NCBI GenBank assembly: GCA_965262485.1
Contig: OZ253540.1
Location: 3,658,001-3,722,000 of the forward strand
DNA: 64,000 nucleotides
Source: Bin87 sp965262485
GTDB taxonomy: Bacteria > Chloroflexota > Dehalococcoidia > Lucifugimonadales > UBA3495
Reading direction: 5' to 3'
A program made the position numbers and the translations under genes. The notes under the pieces are model-generated. The model ran no database searches. It was not told the DNA's origin and was given only the letters and a program-made list of their open reading frames with translations. Positions 8,897 through 17,141 of this stretch are shown piece after piece. The first letter of the stretch is position 1. Each line of letters begins with the position of its first letter.

Positions 8897-10657
8897 ATGC
8901 CAGTCAAAGGCACCACGCTAACCAGTCTTCGTCCATTGATGCAGTCTGTCAACGGAATGGTTGCAGCCAGCCACCCCAGCGCCGCCATGGCCGGTTTGGA
9001 AGTCCTGAAAAACGGCGGCAACGCGATTGACGCTGGAGTGGCCGTTGGCCTGGCGTTGAACGTGGTGCATGTCGATGATTGCAGCTTCCTGGGCGTAGCG
9101 CCCACGGTGATATACCTGGCGGACCGGAAAGAAGTTACCACCATTGACGGGCTCGGGGTCTGGCCCAGGGCCGCGTCGGTCGAGTACTTCCAAAAACACC
9201 ACGGCGGAAAGATTCCCGTCGGCGTACTTTCGTCCTTGACGCCGGCCGCCGCCGATTCGTGGCTGACGTCTCTATCCAAGTTTGGCACGATGACCTTCGG
9301 ACAGGTGGCGACCGCGGCCATCGACCTGGCTGGAAACGGTTTCCCCATGTTCCGTTACCTGGCCGGCCGGTTCAAGACCGCCTTTGACCAGTACAACGCC
9401 CACCCGTCAACCGCCGAGATTTACCTGCCCGGTGGGCGCGCCCCCAAACAGGGGGAGCTGTTCTATCAAAAGGACCTGGCTGCCACCTTGCTCAAAATCG
9501 CGGACGTGGAGGCTTCCAACGCCGGGAAAGGCCGGGAGGCCGCGCTGAAGGCGGCCAGAGACTACATCTACACCGGCGAACTGGGCCGCAAGATTGCCGC
9601 ATACAACCGGGAGATGGGGGGACTCCTCACCGAGGAAGACCTGGCCCGGTATCATGTCCAGGTGGGTCCGCCCGTGACGGTAAATTACAAGGGCTACGAC
9701 GTTTACAGCACCGGGCCGTGGGGCCAGGGACCAACGTTCCCCCAAGCCCTCAAGATTCTGGAAGGGTATGATCTGGCGTCCATGGGCCACAATTCCGCCG
9801 AGTACATCCATACGGTGAGCCAGGCCTTGAATTTGGCCTTTGCCGACCGGGAGCAGTACGTGGGGGACCCGGATTTCGTGGACGTGCCCATCAATGAAAT
9901 GCTGGCGGAGGAATACCTGATCAAGCGTCGCTCTCTAATTGACCCGGGCGTGGCCTGGCCAGGCACGCCCCCAGCGGGAGACCCACGAAACGGTAGGGCG
10001 ACCATCGACGGCGCCCCGCAGTCTCCCAGAGAGGCGGCAGTCCCGGTTGGCACAGCCGGAGTCAGTGGTGGCGGAACTTCTTATTTCGCCGTGATCGACC
10101 GGGATGGGAACATCTTCTCCTGCACCCCCAGCGAGGGCACCAAGAATGGTGGGCCCATAATTCAGGGCACCGGCCTGGCGTTCTCATTGCGCGGCTCTCA
10201 GTCCAAGTTGACCGAAGGCCATCCGGCATCGGTCGCCGGGGGCAAGCGGCCCAGGCTCACTCCCGCGCCTGCCCTGGTGTTGCGCGACGGCGAGCCCGTG
10301 ATGGCCCTTGGGGCTCACGGCGGCGACCATATTCCGCAAGGCACTCTGCAACTGCTGTTGAACGTCCTGGAATTTGGCCGCGACCCTCAGGAGGCCGTGG
10401 AGGAACCCCGTTTCTACAGCTATAACTTCCCCAGTTCCAACTGGGCGTCAAGATATGAACCGGGGATGCTGCGGTTGGAAGGCCGTATTTCCGATGAAGT
10501 GGCCGAGAAACTACGGCGGAAGGGCCACACGATAGAGCAGTATCCAGATTGGTGGGAGGGTTCGGCTTTATACTGCGTCATTACTCGCAACCCGGAGACC
10601 AAGGTGCTGCAGGGGGGCGCAGACCCGCGGTGCGAGGCCTACGCCGTAGGTTTCTAG
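8897..10657 (+). CDS. Gamma-glutamyltransferase family protein
   Basis: This 586-residue Ntn-hydrolase of the GGT family starts after CGGAGGG. The N-terminus has the family motif MVAASHPSAAMAGLEVL and GGNAIDAGVA, and the central region has GGLLTEEDLARY. The expected autoprocessing and nucleophile threonine is visible as GGGTSYFAVIDRDGN, with Thr394 as the likely catalytic residue. Classical GGTs have TTH where this has TSY, so substrate preference may differ. I see no signal peptide, suggesting a cytoplasmic enzyme acting on glutathione-like or gamma-glutamyl compounds, as in related amidohydrolases of environmental bacteria. It stands alone, flanked by decayed sequence on both sides. Confidence 0.88.
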   Translation: MPVKGTTLTSLRPLMQSVNGMVAASHPSAAMAGLEVLKNGGNAIDAGVAVGLALNVVHVDDCSFLGVAPTVIYLADRKEVTTIDGLGVWPRAASVEYFQKHHGGKIPVGVLSSLTPAAADSWLTSLSKFGTMTFGQVATAAIDLAGNGFPMFRYLAGRFKTAFDQYNAHPSTAEIYLPGGRAPKQGELFYQKDLAATLLKIADVEASNAGKGREAALKAARDYIYTGELGRKIAAYNREMGGLLTEEDLARYHVQVGPPVTVNYKGYDVYSTGPWGQGPTFPQALKILEGYDLASMGHNSAEYIHTVSQALNLAFADREQYVGDPDFVDVPINEMLAEEYLIKRRSLIDPGVAWPGTPPAGDPRNGRATIDGAPQSPREAAVPVGTAGVSGGGTSYFAVIDRDGNIFSCTPSEGTKNGGPIIQGTGLAFSLRGSQSKLTEGHPASVAGGKRPRLTPAPALVLRDGEPVMALGAHGGDHIPQGTLQLLLNVLEFGRDPQEAVEEPRFYSYNFPSSNWASRYEPGMLRLEGRISDEVAEKLRRKGHTIEQYPDWWEGSALYCVITRNPETKVLQGGADPRCEAYAVGF

Positions 10658-10705
10658 CCCCGGCGCAAACACTGTCGATCTTCCGGAGGTTAATAGATCC
10701 CTGAC

Positions 10706-10860
10706 TTGGGCGACCTGTTGGACCAAGTTGATCACATACGCGACGAGATTGCCGCGTTGGAGCGGGACATGGGCCACATTCCCACGGTTAACGGCAGGTC
10801 TTTCGATTATTTGAACGGCCGCGGCTGCCGGGCTGATCGGTGGCCAGCGGTCGCATTTTG
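10706..10860 (+). CDS. Possible short ORF or gene fragment, unknown
   Basis: A TTG-initiated frame of about 51 codons begins LGDLLDQVDHIRDEIAAL and ends at a TGA. GGAGG lies about 17 bases before the TTG, which is too far for a normal start. The amphipathic composition looks protein-like, but no family is recognised. It is probably another fragment at the edge of the decayed region that follows. Confidence 0.2.
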
Positions 10861-10874
10861 ATTACACTTGGGCC

Positions 10875-11058
10875 TTACGCTGACGCAGGCAGGGCAATCC
10901 GTTTGCGCTCGAGGTCTAATTCAAGCACCGTTACCCACACCCGCTGTTGCACTTTAACAACATCCGAGGGGATTACTGACGAACCCATCAGCCAGCTGGC
11001 TGATGTGCACCAGCCCGTCCTGGTGTACGCCAACATCGACAAAGGCACTGTCCCGCGT
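10875..11058 (-). pseudogene. Fragment of a Tex-type S1 RNA-binding domain, frameshifted
   Basis: The minus strand encodes DSAFVDVGVHQDGLVHISQL, the hallmark of the S1 domain that ends the Tex transcription accessory protein. The continuation VVKVQQRVWVTVLELDLERK is found one base out of frame, after a G/C run near 10970. The reading then stops at 10875. Upstream on the same strand the similarity stops abruptly. About 60 residues of a roughly 750-residue protein survive, so this is debris. Confidence 0.7.
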
Positions 11059-11138
11059 CAAGCATTCTTGCCGGTTCCTGTTGCCTCATCGAGAAATGTT
11101 ACCGAAAAATCAGCACTTGGGATCATCCGCCGTCAGCG

Positions 11139-11690
11139 CTATTTCCGGCATTCCATCGTGGTCCGGCAACGTTGCTTCGGACGTGGCATAGACCAGCTTG
11201 TCGGCCATGATGCCTCGCCACTGCTGCACCCTCCGTTGCAACGTACCCAGGTGCGCCCGGCTGAATCGATCCGGTCCTTCCGCGTTCGCCAACTCCGTGG
11301 CGCTCTCGCCCTCGGTTCACGGTCGGCGTGCTCTTGCTCCTCACGCCACCGATCGGTCAGCCTGGCCAGAAAGCGTTCCAGGCTCTCGCCCCGAGGCGTG
11401 GGCCTGAGTTCATGCGACACAAACGCCGCCAGCGCCGACCGGGCTTCCCTGATCGCGTGCAGCAACGCCACTGGGTCCAATGCGGCTCGGCGTTCACTGA
11501 GCGCTGCTTTCGTCCAGGCGCTAACCGCCTCGTGGCGCCTCACCCGGTCGCAGGGCGTGGCCGGTGGACTGTAGCGCTTCATCACCGCTGAGCCGCTGCG
11601 GGTTTTATCCAAGAGCTTGAATGACGGCTGGAAGTAGTTCACGTACCGCCGCATCACTCCGTGCAGGTGGGCTATGGTCTGTCCCGCCAC
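11139..11690 (-). pseudogene. C-terminal remnant of an rve-type (DDE) transposase
   Basis: The frame contains RRYVNYFQPSFKLLDKTRSG followed by KRYSPPATPCDRV, wording typical of the C-terminal tail of integrase-core transposases of IS481/ISNCY type. The catalytic DDE domain, which would be upstream at about 11700 and beyond, is missing. The last third is probably frameshifted, since Arg- and Ser-rich text replaces normal sequence after about residue 150. I infer an old, incomplete insertion sequence. Confidence 0.6.
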
Positions 11691-11868
11691 CTGGCCAGAG
11701 TAACGGAAGCCAGCTTGTTCCTAATCACGGGGTGAGCGTACTGGTCCATTGGGCGGCGTGTTTCGCGTTCGACCAACTCGAGCGGCGCATTTCAACCACG
11801 ATTTCCGCCGCTTCAGCGAACGTCGGCGTGGGTGGTCGCTGGCAACCGGCTCCCGGCCTGGGGATGAG

Positions 11869-12105
11869 GTGCGCGTGCTGGTGGTGGACGACGACCCTCC
11901 AGGCGCTCCGGCACCTCCCAGACCCCCTCACCAAGGCGGGCTACACGCGGGTGGTGACCGGCGACCCGGAGGAGGCGCTTCGTCTAATGGCGGCGGAGAA
12001 CCCCCAGTTGGCGCTGCTGGACCTGATGCTGCTCGGCGCCGACGGTATCGAGCTGATGCCGGGCAGCCTTGGCATAGCCGACGTGCCGGTCATCTATTTT
12101 CGCGG
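11869..12105 (+). pseudogene. Frameshifted response-regulator receiver domain fragment
   Basis: VRVLVVDDDP, the start of a CheY-like receiver with its acidic cluster, is read in one frame. QALRHLPDPLTKAGY, LRLMAAENPQLALLDLMLLG (containing the phosphoacceptor-type DLMLLG) and ADVPVIYF follow in another, with the shift near 11900. No output domain follows; the sequence runs into the tRNA gene. This is a dead fragment. Confidence 0.65.
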
Positions 12106-12207
12106 ATGCGGCCGGATTTTGGCGGATTTTTGGGATATAAAAACGGCCATCTCCTACTCAAACCAGGTAGAGAATGGCCGAGGGTCGGGGAGATTTACGA
12201 TGTAAAA

Positions 12208-12298
12208 TGGCGGAGAGGGCGGGATTCGAACCCGCGATACCCCAGAGGGGTATACCGGTTTTCGAGACCGGCGCCTTCAACCACTCGGCCACCTCTCC
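12208..12298 (-). tRNA. tRNA-Ser(CGA) with encoded CCA
   Basis: The minus strand folds as a long-variable-arm tRNA. The 7-bp acceptor stem is GGAGAGG/CCTCTCC, the D-arm includes TGGCCGAGTGG, and the anticodon loop CTCGAAA gives anticodon CGA (serine, UCG codons). The variable arm stem is TACCCC/GGGGTA, and the T-arm is GCGGGTTCGAATCCCGC. G is the discriminator and CCA is encoded at 12208-12210. It borders the decayed region 10875-12105, consistent with a tRNA-proximal integration spot. Confidence 0.95.
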
Positions 12299-12312
12299 GC
12301 ATCGACAAAAGT

Positions 12313-12331
12313 AACGGGCGCTCCGCCCGTT
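12313..12331. repeat. Perfect 8-bp stem hairpin upstream of tRNA-Ser
   Basis: AACGGGCG-CTC-CGCCCGTT forms a perfect 8-bp stem with a 3-nt loop, 15 bp from the tRNA 5' end. It could be a terminator-like or processing structure. No long T-tract follows on either strand. Confidence 0.35.
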
Positions 12332-12481
12332 TGGCGCGGCTGGCGGGTATCGCAACGCCAGCCCGTGGTTGGGAACCATTGTACCACCCGCGGGTTTGCC
12401 GCCGATGCGGACCTGGACGGCTTGTTGGCCGGCTCATTGGCAGGGCGATGAAAAATGTCAACGAGTTCGTCAGCCCCACCC

Positions 12482-12541
12482 GCACCCACTTTGTCATTGC
12501 GACCCCGTACTCGATGCGGGGGTTGGCAATCTCGTCGCGGT
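12482..12541. repeat. Family B dispersed repeat, one half
   Basis: The segment contains TTTGTCATTGCGACCCCGTA and a following GCGGGGGTTGGCAATCTCG. The same text recurs at 20802, 37034 and 58297 and belongs to the element whose full inverted-repeat form is at 59702-59835. The rest of the gap 12332-12831 holds no gene that I can support. Confidence 0.75.
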
Positions 12542-12831
12542 AGTAACGCGCCGGTGGTTCGCCCGGTGCCAGCCGACAAGTTCAGTTGCGTTGACATTGA
12601 ACCTGCCGGTTGCCAGTATCGCCGCCGTCTGGCAGAATGTTTACCTGCGTGAGCCTAGTGTTGCGTGATTGAAATTTTTGAACCGGCCCTGCGGTGTTGC
12701 GGTCAACCGTCAGGGACAACCACCACCGGGTGCGGATTCCACATCGACCGCGGCGACACAGCGACGAATCATAGTCGGAACGGGCCGCCCAACAGCCGGC
12801 ACGCCCAATCTACCAACGGAGGTACCGCCCC

Positions 12832-14121
12832 GTGGCATTTGTCAAAGGATTGAAGTGCCGGGAGTGCGACCGGGAATATCCGGGCGAACCCCTCAACGTA
12901 TGCGATTTTTGCTTCGGCCCGCTGGAAGTCATCTACGACTACGTGACCATCTCCGAGGTCATCAGCCACCAGCGCATCGCCGACGGCCCGATCAGTATCT
13001 GGCGTTATCAGGACCTTCTCCCGGCCTCCGCCGATGATCCGGTGGACATTATGGCCGGTTACACGCCGCTGCTGAAGGCCAAAAACCTCGGCAAGCGCCT
13101 CGGGTTGAACAACCTGTACATCAAGAACGACAGCGTCAATCCGTCTTTCTCCTTTAAAGACCGGGTGGTGTCCGTAGCTGCCACCAAAGCGGTGGAATTC
13201 GGCTATGACACCCTGGCCTGCGCCAGCACCGGCAACCTGGCCTGCAGCGTGGCCGCCCACGCCGCCCGCGCCGGCATCGACGCCGTGGTGTTCATTCCCG
13301 CCGACCTGGAACGGGGCAAGGTTATCGGCGCCGCCGTGTACAACCCCACCCTGGTGGCGGTGGAAGGAACCTACGACGAGGTCAACCGTCTGTGCAGCGA
13401 GGTCAGTGACAACTACCCCTGGGCTTTCGTCAACATCAATATGCGACCCTACTACGCCGAAGGCAGCAAAACCCTGGGCTACGAGGTTGCCGAGCAATTG
13501 GGTTGGCGCGTTCCCGACCATGTGGTGATACCTTCGGCATCGGGCGCCATGTTCACCAAAATATGGAAGGGATTCAACGAGCTGGCGTGCCTGGGCCTGC
13601 TGGACGGTGTGGCGCCCCTGCCCTTCGGCGCCGACCAGAACACCGTGCATCATCCCGCCGTAACCACCCGTATGCACATGGCGCAGGCCGCCGGTTGCTG
13701 TCCCATCGTAACCGCCTGGGAGAACCACCAGAACCAGATTCGCCCGGTGCGCCCCAACAGCATCGCCAAGTCCCTCGCCATCGGCAACCCGGCGGACGGC
13801 ATCTACGCCCTGCGCGTCATCCGCGAATCGGATGGCAGCGGCTACGCTGTGCCCGAAAACCAGGTGGTGAATGGCATCAAACTGCTGGCCGAAACCGAAG
13901 GCATCTTTACCGAGACCGCCGGCGGGGTTACGATCTCAACCCTCAAATACCTGGCGGAGTCCGGCGCCATTGGCCCCGACGAACTGACGGTAGCGTACAT
14001 CACCGGTAACGGCCTCAAAACCCAGGAAGCGGTGGAGGAAATGGTCAACCCGCTTTTCATCAAGCCGATGTTGGGTTCCTTTGAAGCAGCCCTGGAAAGC
14101 CGGGCGGCAGCCGGAGCCTAG
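12832..14121 (+). CDS. thrC: Threonine synthase-like PLP enzyme with N-terminal zinc ribbon
   Basis: This 429-residue fold-type II PLP enzyme starts at GTG 12832, with GGAGGT nine bases upstream. The N-terminus has a zinc ribbon (CRECDREYPG...VCDFC), common in archaeal and Chloroflexota threonine synthases. The PLP lysine is Lys109 in NPSFSFKDR, and a phosphate-binding-type ACASTGNLA segment follows. The assigned reaction is O-phosphohomoserine to threonine. The next two genes encode a NIL-domain protein and a ThiS/MoaD-like carrier, so a beta- or gamma-replacement reaction using protein-bound sulfide is a real alternative. I keep thrC as the default name. Confidence 0.85.
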   Translation: MAFVKGLKCRECDREYPGEPLNVCDFCFGPLEVIYDYVTISEVISHQRIADGPISIWRYQDLLPASADDPVDIMAGYTPLLKAKNLGKRLGLNNLYIKNDSVNPSFSFKDRVVSVAATKAVEFGYDTLACASTGNLACSVAAHAARAGIDAVVFIPADLERGKVIGAAVYNPTLVAVEGTYDEVNRLCSEVSDNYPWAFVNINMRPYYAEGSKTLGYEVAEQLGWRVPDHVVIPSASGAMFTKIWKGFNELACLGLLDGVAPLPFGADQNTVHHPAVTTRMHMAQAAGCCPIVTAWENHQNQIRPVRPNSIAKSLAIGNPADGIYALRVIRESDGSGYAVPENQVVNGIKLLAETEGIFTETAGGVTISTLKYLAESGAIGPDELTVAYITGNGLKTQEAVEEMVNPLFIKPMLGSFEAALESRAAAGA

Positions 14122-14172
14122 TAATTTGTTCAGCGCGCACACACGCAACTGCCAGATTGGCGCAGGTAAAAT

Positions 14173-14415
14173 ATGGTGAAGCAACGGGTACGATTCACCT
14201 TTTCCGGCGAACTGGTTCGCGAGCCGATTATCTATCGTCTGGGCAAGGATTTTGACGTGATAACCAACATTCGCCGGGCCGATGTCCGCGCCGATGTCGG
14301 TTGGGTGGTGCTTGAAATTGACGGCAGCGATAACGACATCCAACGCGGCCTGGACTGGGTCGGTTCCACGGGTGTTCGGGTAGATCCCATCGCTGGCGAC
14401 GTGATCGAAGGCTGA
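14173..14415 (+). CDS. NIL-domain protein
   Basis: This 80-residue protein is essentially a single NIL domain, an ACT-like fold also found at the C-terminus of MetN methionine ABC ATPases: VRFTFSGELVREPIIYRLG, ADVRADVGWVVLEI and a final GVRVDPI strand. NIL domains are linked to methionine or sulfur metabolism. It sits between thrC and a ThiS/MoaD-like gene, 51 bp after the former. A role in homocysteine or methionine formation, as proposed for NIL proteins of anaerobes, is inference from context. Confidence 0.8.
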   Translation: MVKQRVRFTFSGELVREPIIYRLGKDFDVITNIRRADVRADVGWVVLEIDGSDNDIQRGLDWVGSTGVRVDPIAGDVIEG

Positions 14416-14485
14416 TGCCGGACGGCAGGGCGCTGGGCGCTCAGGGCCGCCGATTCTTTACTGCACAATAGGAGGAATTTCCCTG

Positions 14486-14761
14486 ATGGGTGTTTTGGTT
14501 CGCATTCCCACTCCCCTGCGGCGCATGACCGGCGGGGTCAACCAGGTTGACCTGGACGTGGCCGACCTTTCCCAAATGATCGACCGGTTGGAGTCCGACT
14601 ATCCCGGCTTCAAGGAGCGGCTGCTGGACGAAGAAGGCGAACTGCGTTACTTCGTCAACATCTACGTGAACGGAGAGGATATCCGCTTTGACGATGGCCT
14701 CAACACCGCCATCAAGTCGGGCGACGAAGTCAGCATAGTACCGGCGGTAGCCGGCGGCTGA
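14486..14761 (+). CDS. ThiS/MoaD-family sulfur-carrier protein
   Basis: This 91-residue ubiquitin-like protein starts after AGGAGGAA. It has the beta-grasp pattern VLVRIPTPLRRMTGG, a helix SQMIDRLESDYPG, and ends VSIVPAVAGG. The exposed C-terminal Gly-Gly with nothing after it is the site that would be adenylated and turned into a thiocarboxylate. Known relatives serve molybdopterin, thiamine, cysteine (CysO) or homocysteine (HcyS) synthesis. No moaE, thiG or E1-like activator lies nearby. Its neighbours, a PLP enzyme and a NIL protein, favour an amino acid sulfur-transfer role. Confidence 0.85.
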   Translation: MGVLVRIPTPLRRMTGGVNQVDLDVADLSQMIDRLESDYPGFKERLLDEEGELRYFVNIYVNGEDIRFDDGLNTAIKSGDEVSIVPAVAGG

Positions 14762-14770
14762 ACGCCGGCG

Positions 14771-15412
14771 ATGGTTGCGCCGGTATCCGGACTGTCCCGG
14801 CGACAGATTGACCGGCTTGGCGGTCGATTGCGGGAAGGTGTCACCCTTGAGGATCGTGGCCTCCTTGACACTTATAGAGAGTCGTTCTTTGAGACGCTGC
14901 TGCTGGTCACCTTTGACTTGGGCAGATTGGGTATTGGAAAGTCGGACGGCGGTCGGTTGAAACGTCCGGAATCAGTGATTGCCAAGATGGAACGGGATTC
15001 CCACATCCGGCTGTCCCGTATGCAGGACATCGCCGGCTGCCGATTGGTAGCGGATGATAAAGCCGAGCAGGACGAGATTTTCGTCCGTCTGCAAACGGAC
15101 TTTGACATCTACCGGGCCTATGACATCCGCGAGTCGCCCCGCAGCGGCTACCGGGCCGTTCACATAGTTGTCCTGCGCGGTGGCAAGTTCGTTGAGGTAC
15201 AGGTGCGGACGGAGAACCAGCGCGAATGGGCCCGCCTTTCTGAGCAGGCAACGGCTTACGATGCCAGCATCAAGTATGGCGGCGGCAACCCCGCTATACG
15301 GCAGGCTTTGGATGAGCTGTCTGAAACTTACTGGGCTTATGACCAAACCGGCGAAACGCCGCCTCGAGATTTGGCCGCACCAACAGAGGCGTTGATTGCC
15401 CGAATGCGCTAA
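14771..15412 (+). CDS. RelA/SpoT synthetase-domain protein (small alarmone synthetase-like)
   Basis: This 213-residue protein is essentially a single RelA/SpoT nucleotidyltransferase domain with no HD hydrolase, TGS or ACT domain. Visible motifs are KRPESVIAKM, RMQDIAGCRLV, SGYRAVH and VEVQVRTENQREWARLSEQ, all positions that shape the synthetase site. Such stand-alone enzymes make (p)ppGpp or (p)ppApp, or act as toxins (ToxSAS) that pyrophosphorylate tRNA. It starts 9 bp after the sulfur-carrier gene. A small unknown gene with its own promoter follows and could encode an antitoxin. Which activity it has cannot be told from the sequence. Confidence 0.82.
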   Translation: MVAPVSGLSRRQIDRLGGRLREGVTLEDRGLLDTYRESFFETLLLVTFDLGRLGIGKSDGGRLKRPESVIAKMERDSHIRLSRMQDIAGCRLVADDKAEQDEIFVRLQTDFDIYRAYDIRESPRSGYRAVHIVVLRGGKFVEVQVRTENQREWARLSEQATAYDASIKYGGGNPAIRQALDELSETYWAYDQTGETPPRDLAAPTEALIARMR

Positions 15413-15421
15413 CGCTATAAT
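15392..15421 (+). promoter_or_regulatory. Probable promoter for the small gene at 15537
   Basis: TTGATT (15392-15397), an 18-bp spacer and TATAAT (15416-15421) lie at the end of the RelA/SpoT-domain gene. The predicted transcript would have a leader of about 108 nt rich in GGGTTG/GAGTTG-type repeats before the next start codon. Confidence 0.5.
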
Positions 15422-15536
15422 AACCGTTGTACGTTGCATGAAAGGGTTGCGAGAGAGTTGCCAGAGGGTTACGATAGCGTTGTGCGGCGGCACTATCCGC
15501 AAACTGGCGTTGCAGGCTTGTCTATAGGGTGCAGGT

Positions 15537-15869
15537 ATGGACAGAAAATTGAAATGGTTTCTAGTTGAATATGACCGCCACGAACATAATCTCCACAGCC
15601 TGACCGAATACGCTGAGCCGGAGCAGCGCGACGAAGCATGGAGCCGTCTAAAGGAGCTGGAAGGAGGGCAATTCCCGGAGCTCCAGCACTTCGCCAAGAC
15701 CGGTGTGCCGCTCCGTATGGAGTATGTTCTGTTGATTGCTGAATCAGTGGAAGCCATACGGGTTACCCATGGTAATTATTTCAACGGTTCCCACCTCAGC
15801 CTTGCCGAGTATCGAAAATTGATGAGCGACCGGGAAACGGGTGAAGTAGCCGTGCCTGCTACCGACTAA
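15537..15869 (+). CDS. Small protein of unknown function next to RelA/SpoT-domain gene
   Basis: This 110-residue, acidic, soluble-looking protein begins MDRKLKWFLVEYDRHEHNL and contains LLIAESVEAIRVTHGNYF. I have the impression that proteins with this layout accompany RelA/SpoT-domain genes elsewhere, but I cannot check. No catalytic motif is seen. A partner or antitoxin of the upstream synthetase is the most economical idea. The 124-bp gap and separate promoter argue against tight translational coupling. Confidence 0.65.
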   Translation: MDRKLKWFLVEYDRHEHNLHSLTEYAEPEQRDEAWSRLKELEGGQFPELQHFAKTGVPLRMEYVLLIAESVEAIRVTHGNYFNGSHLSLAEYRKLMSDRETGEVAVPATD

Positions 15870-15890
15870 CGCACCGTTTCCCTCCGCGTT

Positions 15891-15927
15891 CAAACGTCCG
15901 GCAATCCGTTGGCCGGGCGTTTGGTTT
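15891..15927 (+). terminator. Probable intrinsic terminator
   Basis: CAAACGTCCGGC and GCCGGGCGTTTG form a 12-bp stem with one G-U pair and a 9-13 nt loop, followed by GGTTTAAG. It is 22 bp after the stop codon at 15869. The T-tract is short. Confidence 0.55.
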
Positions 15928-16001
15928 AAGCGATTGCCGAACCCACTGCTATACTGCAACCTGTTGTCGCTAATCCATTTCATCCCACGGAGGCATTTTC
16001 G

Positions 16002-17051
16002 ATGGCCGACCAAATCAAGATTTCCATGCGCGTTCCGGGCACCTCACCCATGCCCGAACTGCTGAGCCTCATCAAGCAAATCGAATCCGCCGGATTCGCC
16101 GGCGCCGGCATCCTGGACAGCCAGATGATATGCCGCGACACCTTCGTAACCATGGGTCTGGCCGCCAGCGCAACCACCACCCTGAACCTGTTTCCTGCGG
16201 TTACCAACCCCTTCGGACGCATCCCGTCGGTGTTGGCCGGCGCGGCCCAAACCGTCGCTGAGATCGCCCCGGGCCGCACCAGGTTCATCATCGGCACCGG
16301 CTACACCTCGGCCAGCACCATCGGTCGTCGCCCGGCGACCCTGCGTCAAATGCGACGCTGCATCATCGAAGTCAAAACGCTCCTGGCCGGCGAGTCGGTG
16401 GATTACAACGGATTGTCCAATCGGCTGGACTTCGCCGGCAGCGACGGAGGCCAGGGGGTTCCGGTGCTCATGGCGGCGTCCGGCCCCCGTTCCCTGGAAC
16501 TGGCCGGTGAGGTGGCCGACGGCGCGCTGGTGCTGGTTGGGTACACTCCCGGCATCGTGGGCAAGGCGATGGAGCATCTGGAAACTGGAGCCAAACGCAG
16601 CGGCCGCACTCTGGACGACCTCGATATCGTCTTCGCCGTCAGAACCTGCGTCGCCGATTCCATCGACAAAGCGCGCCAACTGGCCCGTCCGGTGTCAGTC
16701 CATTGGGGATTGATGTGGGGTGGCCCCAACTGGCTGCCGTACTCTGGCCTGGACATCCCCGATTACGAGATTCCGCAAGCCGTCCGCGACGTTTATCCCG
16801 ACCTTGGCCACGCCCCCAACTGGGATGAAGCCATCGAGTTGACCCGGTTCGTCAGTGACGACGTGAATACCCAACTGTGCGACGCGATGGGCCTCGTCGG
16901 CACCCCCGAACACTGCACCCAGCGCATCACCGAGATGGCGCAACACGGCGTCACCGAGCTCTACCTGATGCCCTGCCTCACCTTCGCACCGCCCCACGCC
17001 GAAGTCGAGGCATTCGGCCAGCACATCATCCCCGCCCTGGCGGGGCTTTAG
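16002..17051 (+). CDS. LLM-class flavin-dependent oxidoreductase
   Basis: This 349-residue TIM-barrel protein of the bacterial luciferase-like superfamily starts after ACGGAGGC. Landmarks are GFAGAGILDSQ near the first strands, APGRTRFIIGTGYTSAST, the VPVLMAASGPRSLELAGEVA strand-loop that contacts flavin phosphate, and GVTELYLMP near the end. Members use FMN or F420 in monooxygenase or dehydrogenase reactions; many F420-dependent relatives are found in uncultured Chloroflexota. Cofactor and substrate are not decidable here. It appears monocistronic. Confidence 0.88.
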   Translation: MADQIKISMRVPGTSPMPELLSLIKQIESAGFAGAGILDSQMICRDTFVTMGLAASATTTLNLFPAVTNPFGRIPSVLAGAAQTVAEIAPGRTRFIIGTGYTSASTIGRRPATLRQMRRCIIEVKTLLAGESVDYNGLSNRLDFAGSDGGQGVPVLMAASGPRSLELAGEVADGALVLVGYTPGIVGKAMEHLETGAKRSGRTLDDLDIVFAVRTCVADSIDKARQLARPVSVHWGLMWGGPNWLPYSGLDIPDYEIPQAVRDVYPDLGHAPNWDEAIELTRFVSDDVNTQLCDAMGLVGTPEHCTQRITEMAQHGVTELYLMPCLTFAPPHAEVEAFGQHIIPALAGL

Positions 17052-17111
17052 TTTAGATGGATGAGCAGGGTGGACGGGATATGATTTGGTAATTCCATCC
17101 TGTAATGGCGA

Positions 17112-17120
17112 TGCTATAAT
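17112..17120 (+). promoter_or_regulatory. Extended -10 promoter for higBA
   Basis: TGCTATAAT, an extended -10 (TGn plus perfect TATAAT), lies 21 bp before the higB GTG. No good -35 is visible, as expected for extended -10 promoters. No clear palindromic operator was found. Confidence 0.5.
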
Positions 17121-17141
17121 TGCGCGGCGGCAGACACTATC

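Noticed and set aside
10840..11574. 244-residue plus-strand ORF
   Set aside because: It runs antisense to the Tex and transposase fragments and shows Ser/Arg-rich shadow composition.
12665..13037. Short ORFs before the threonine synthase start
   Set aside because: No ribosome binding site and out of frame with thrC; GTG 12832 with GGAGGT is far better.
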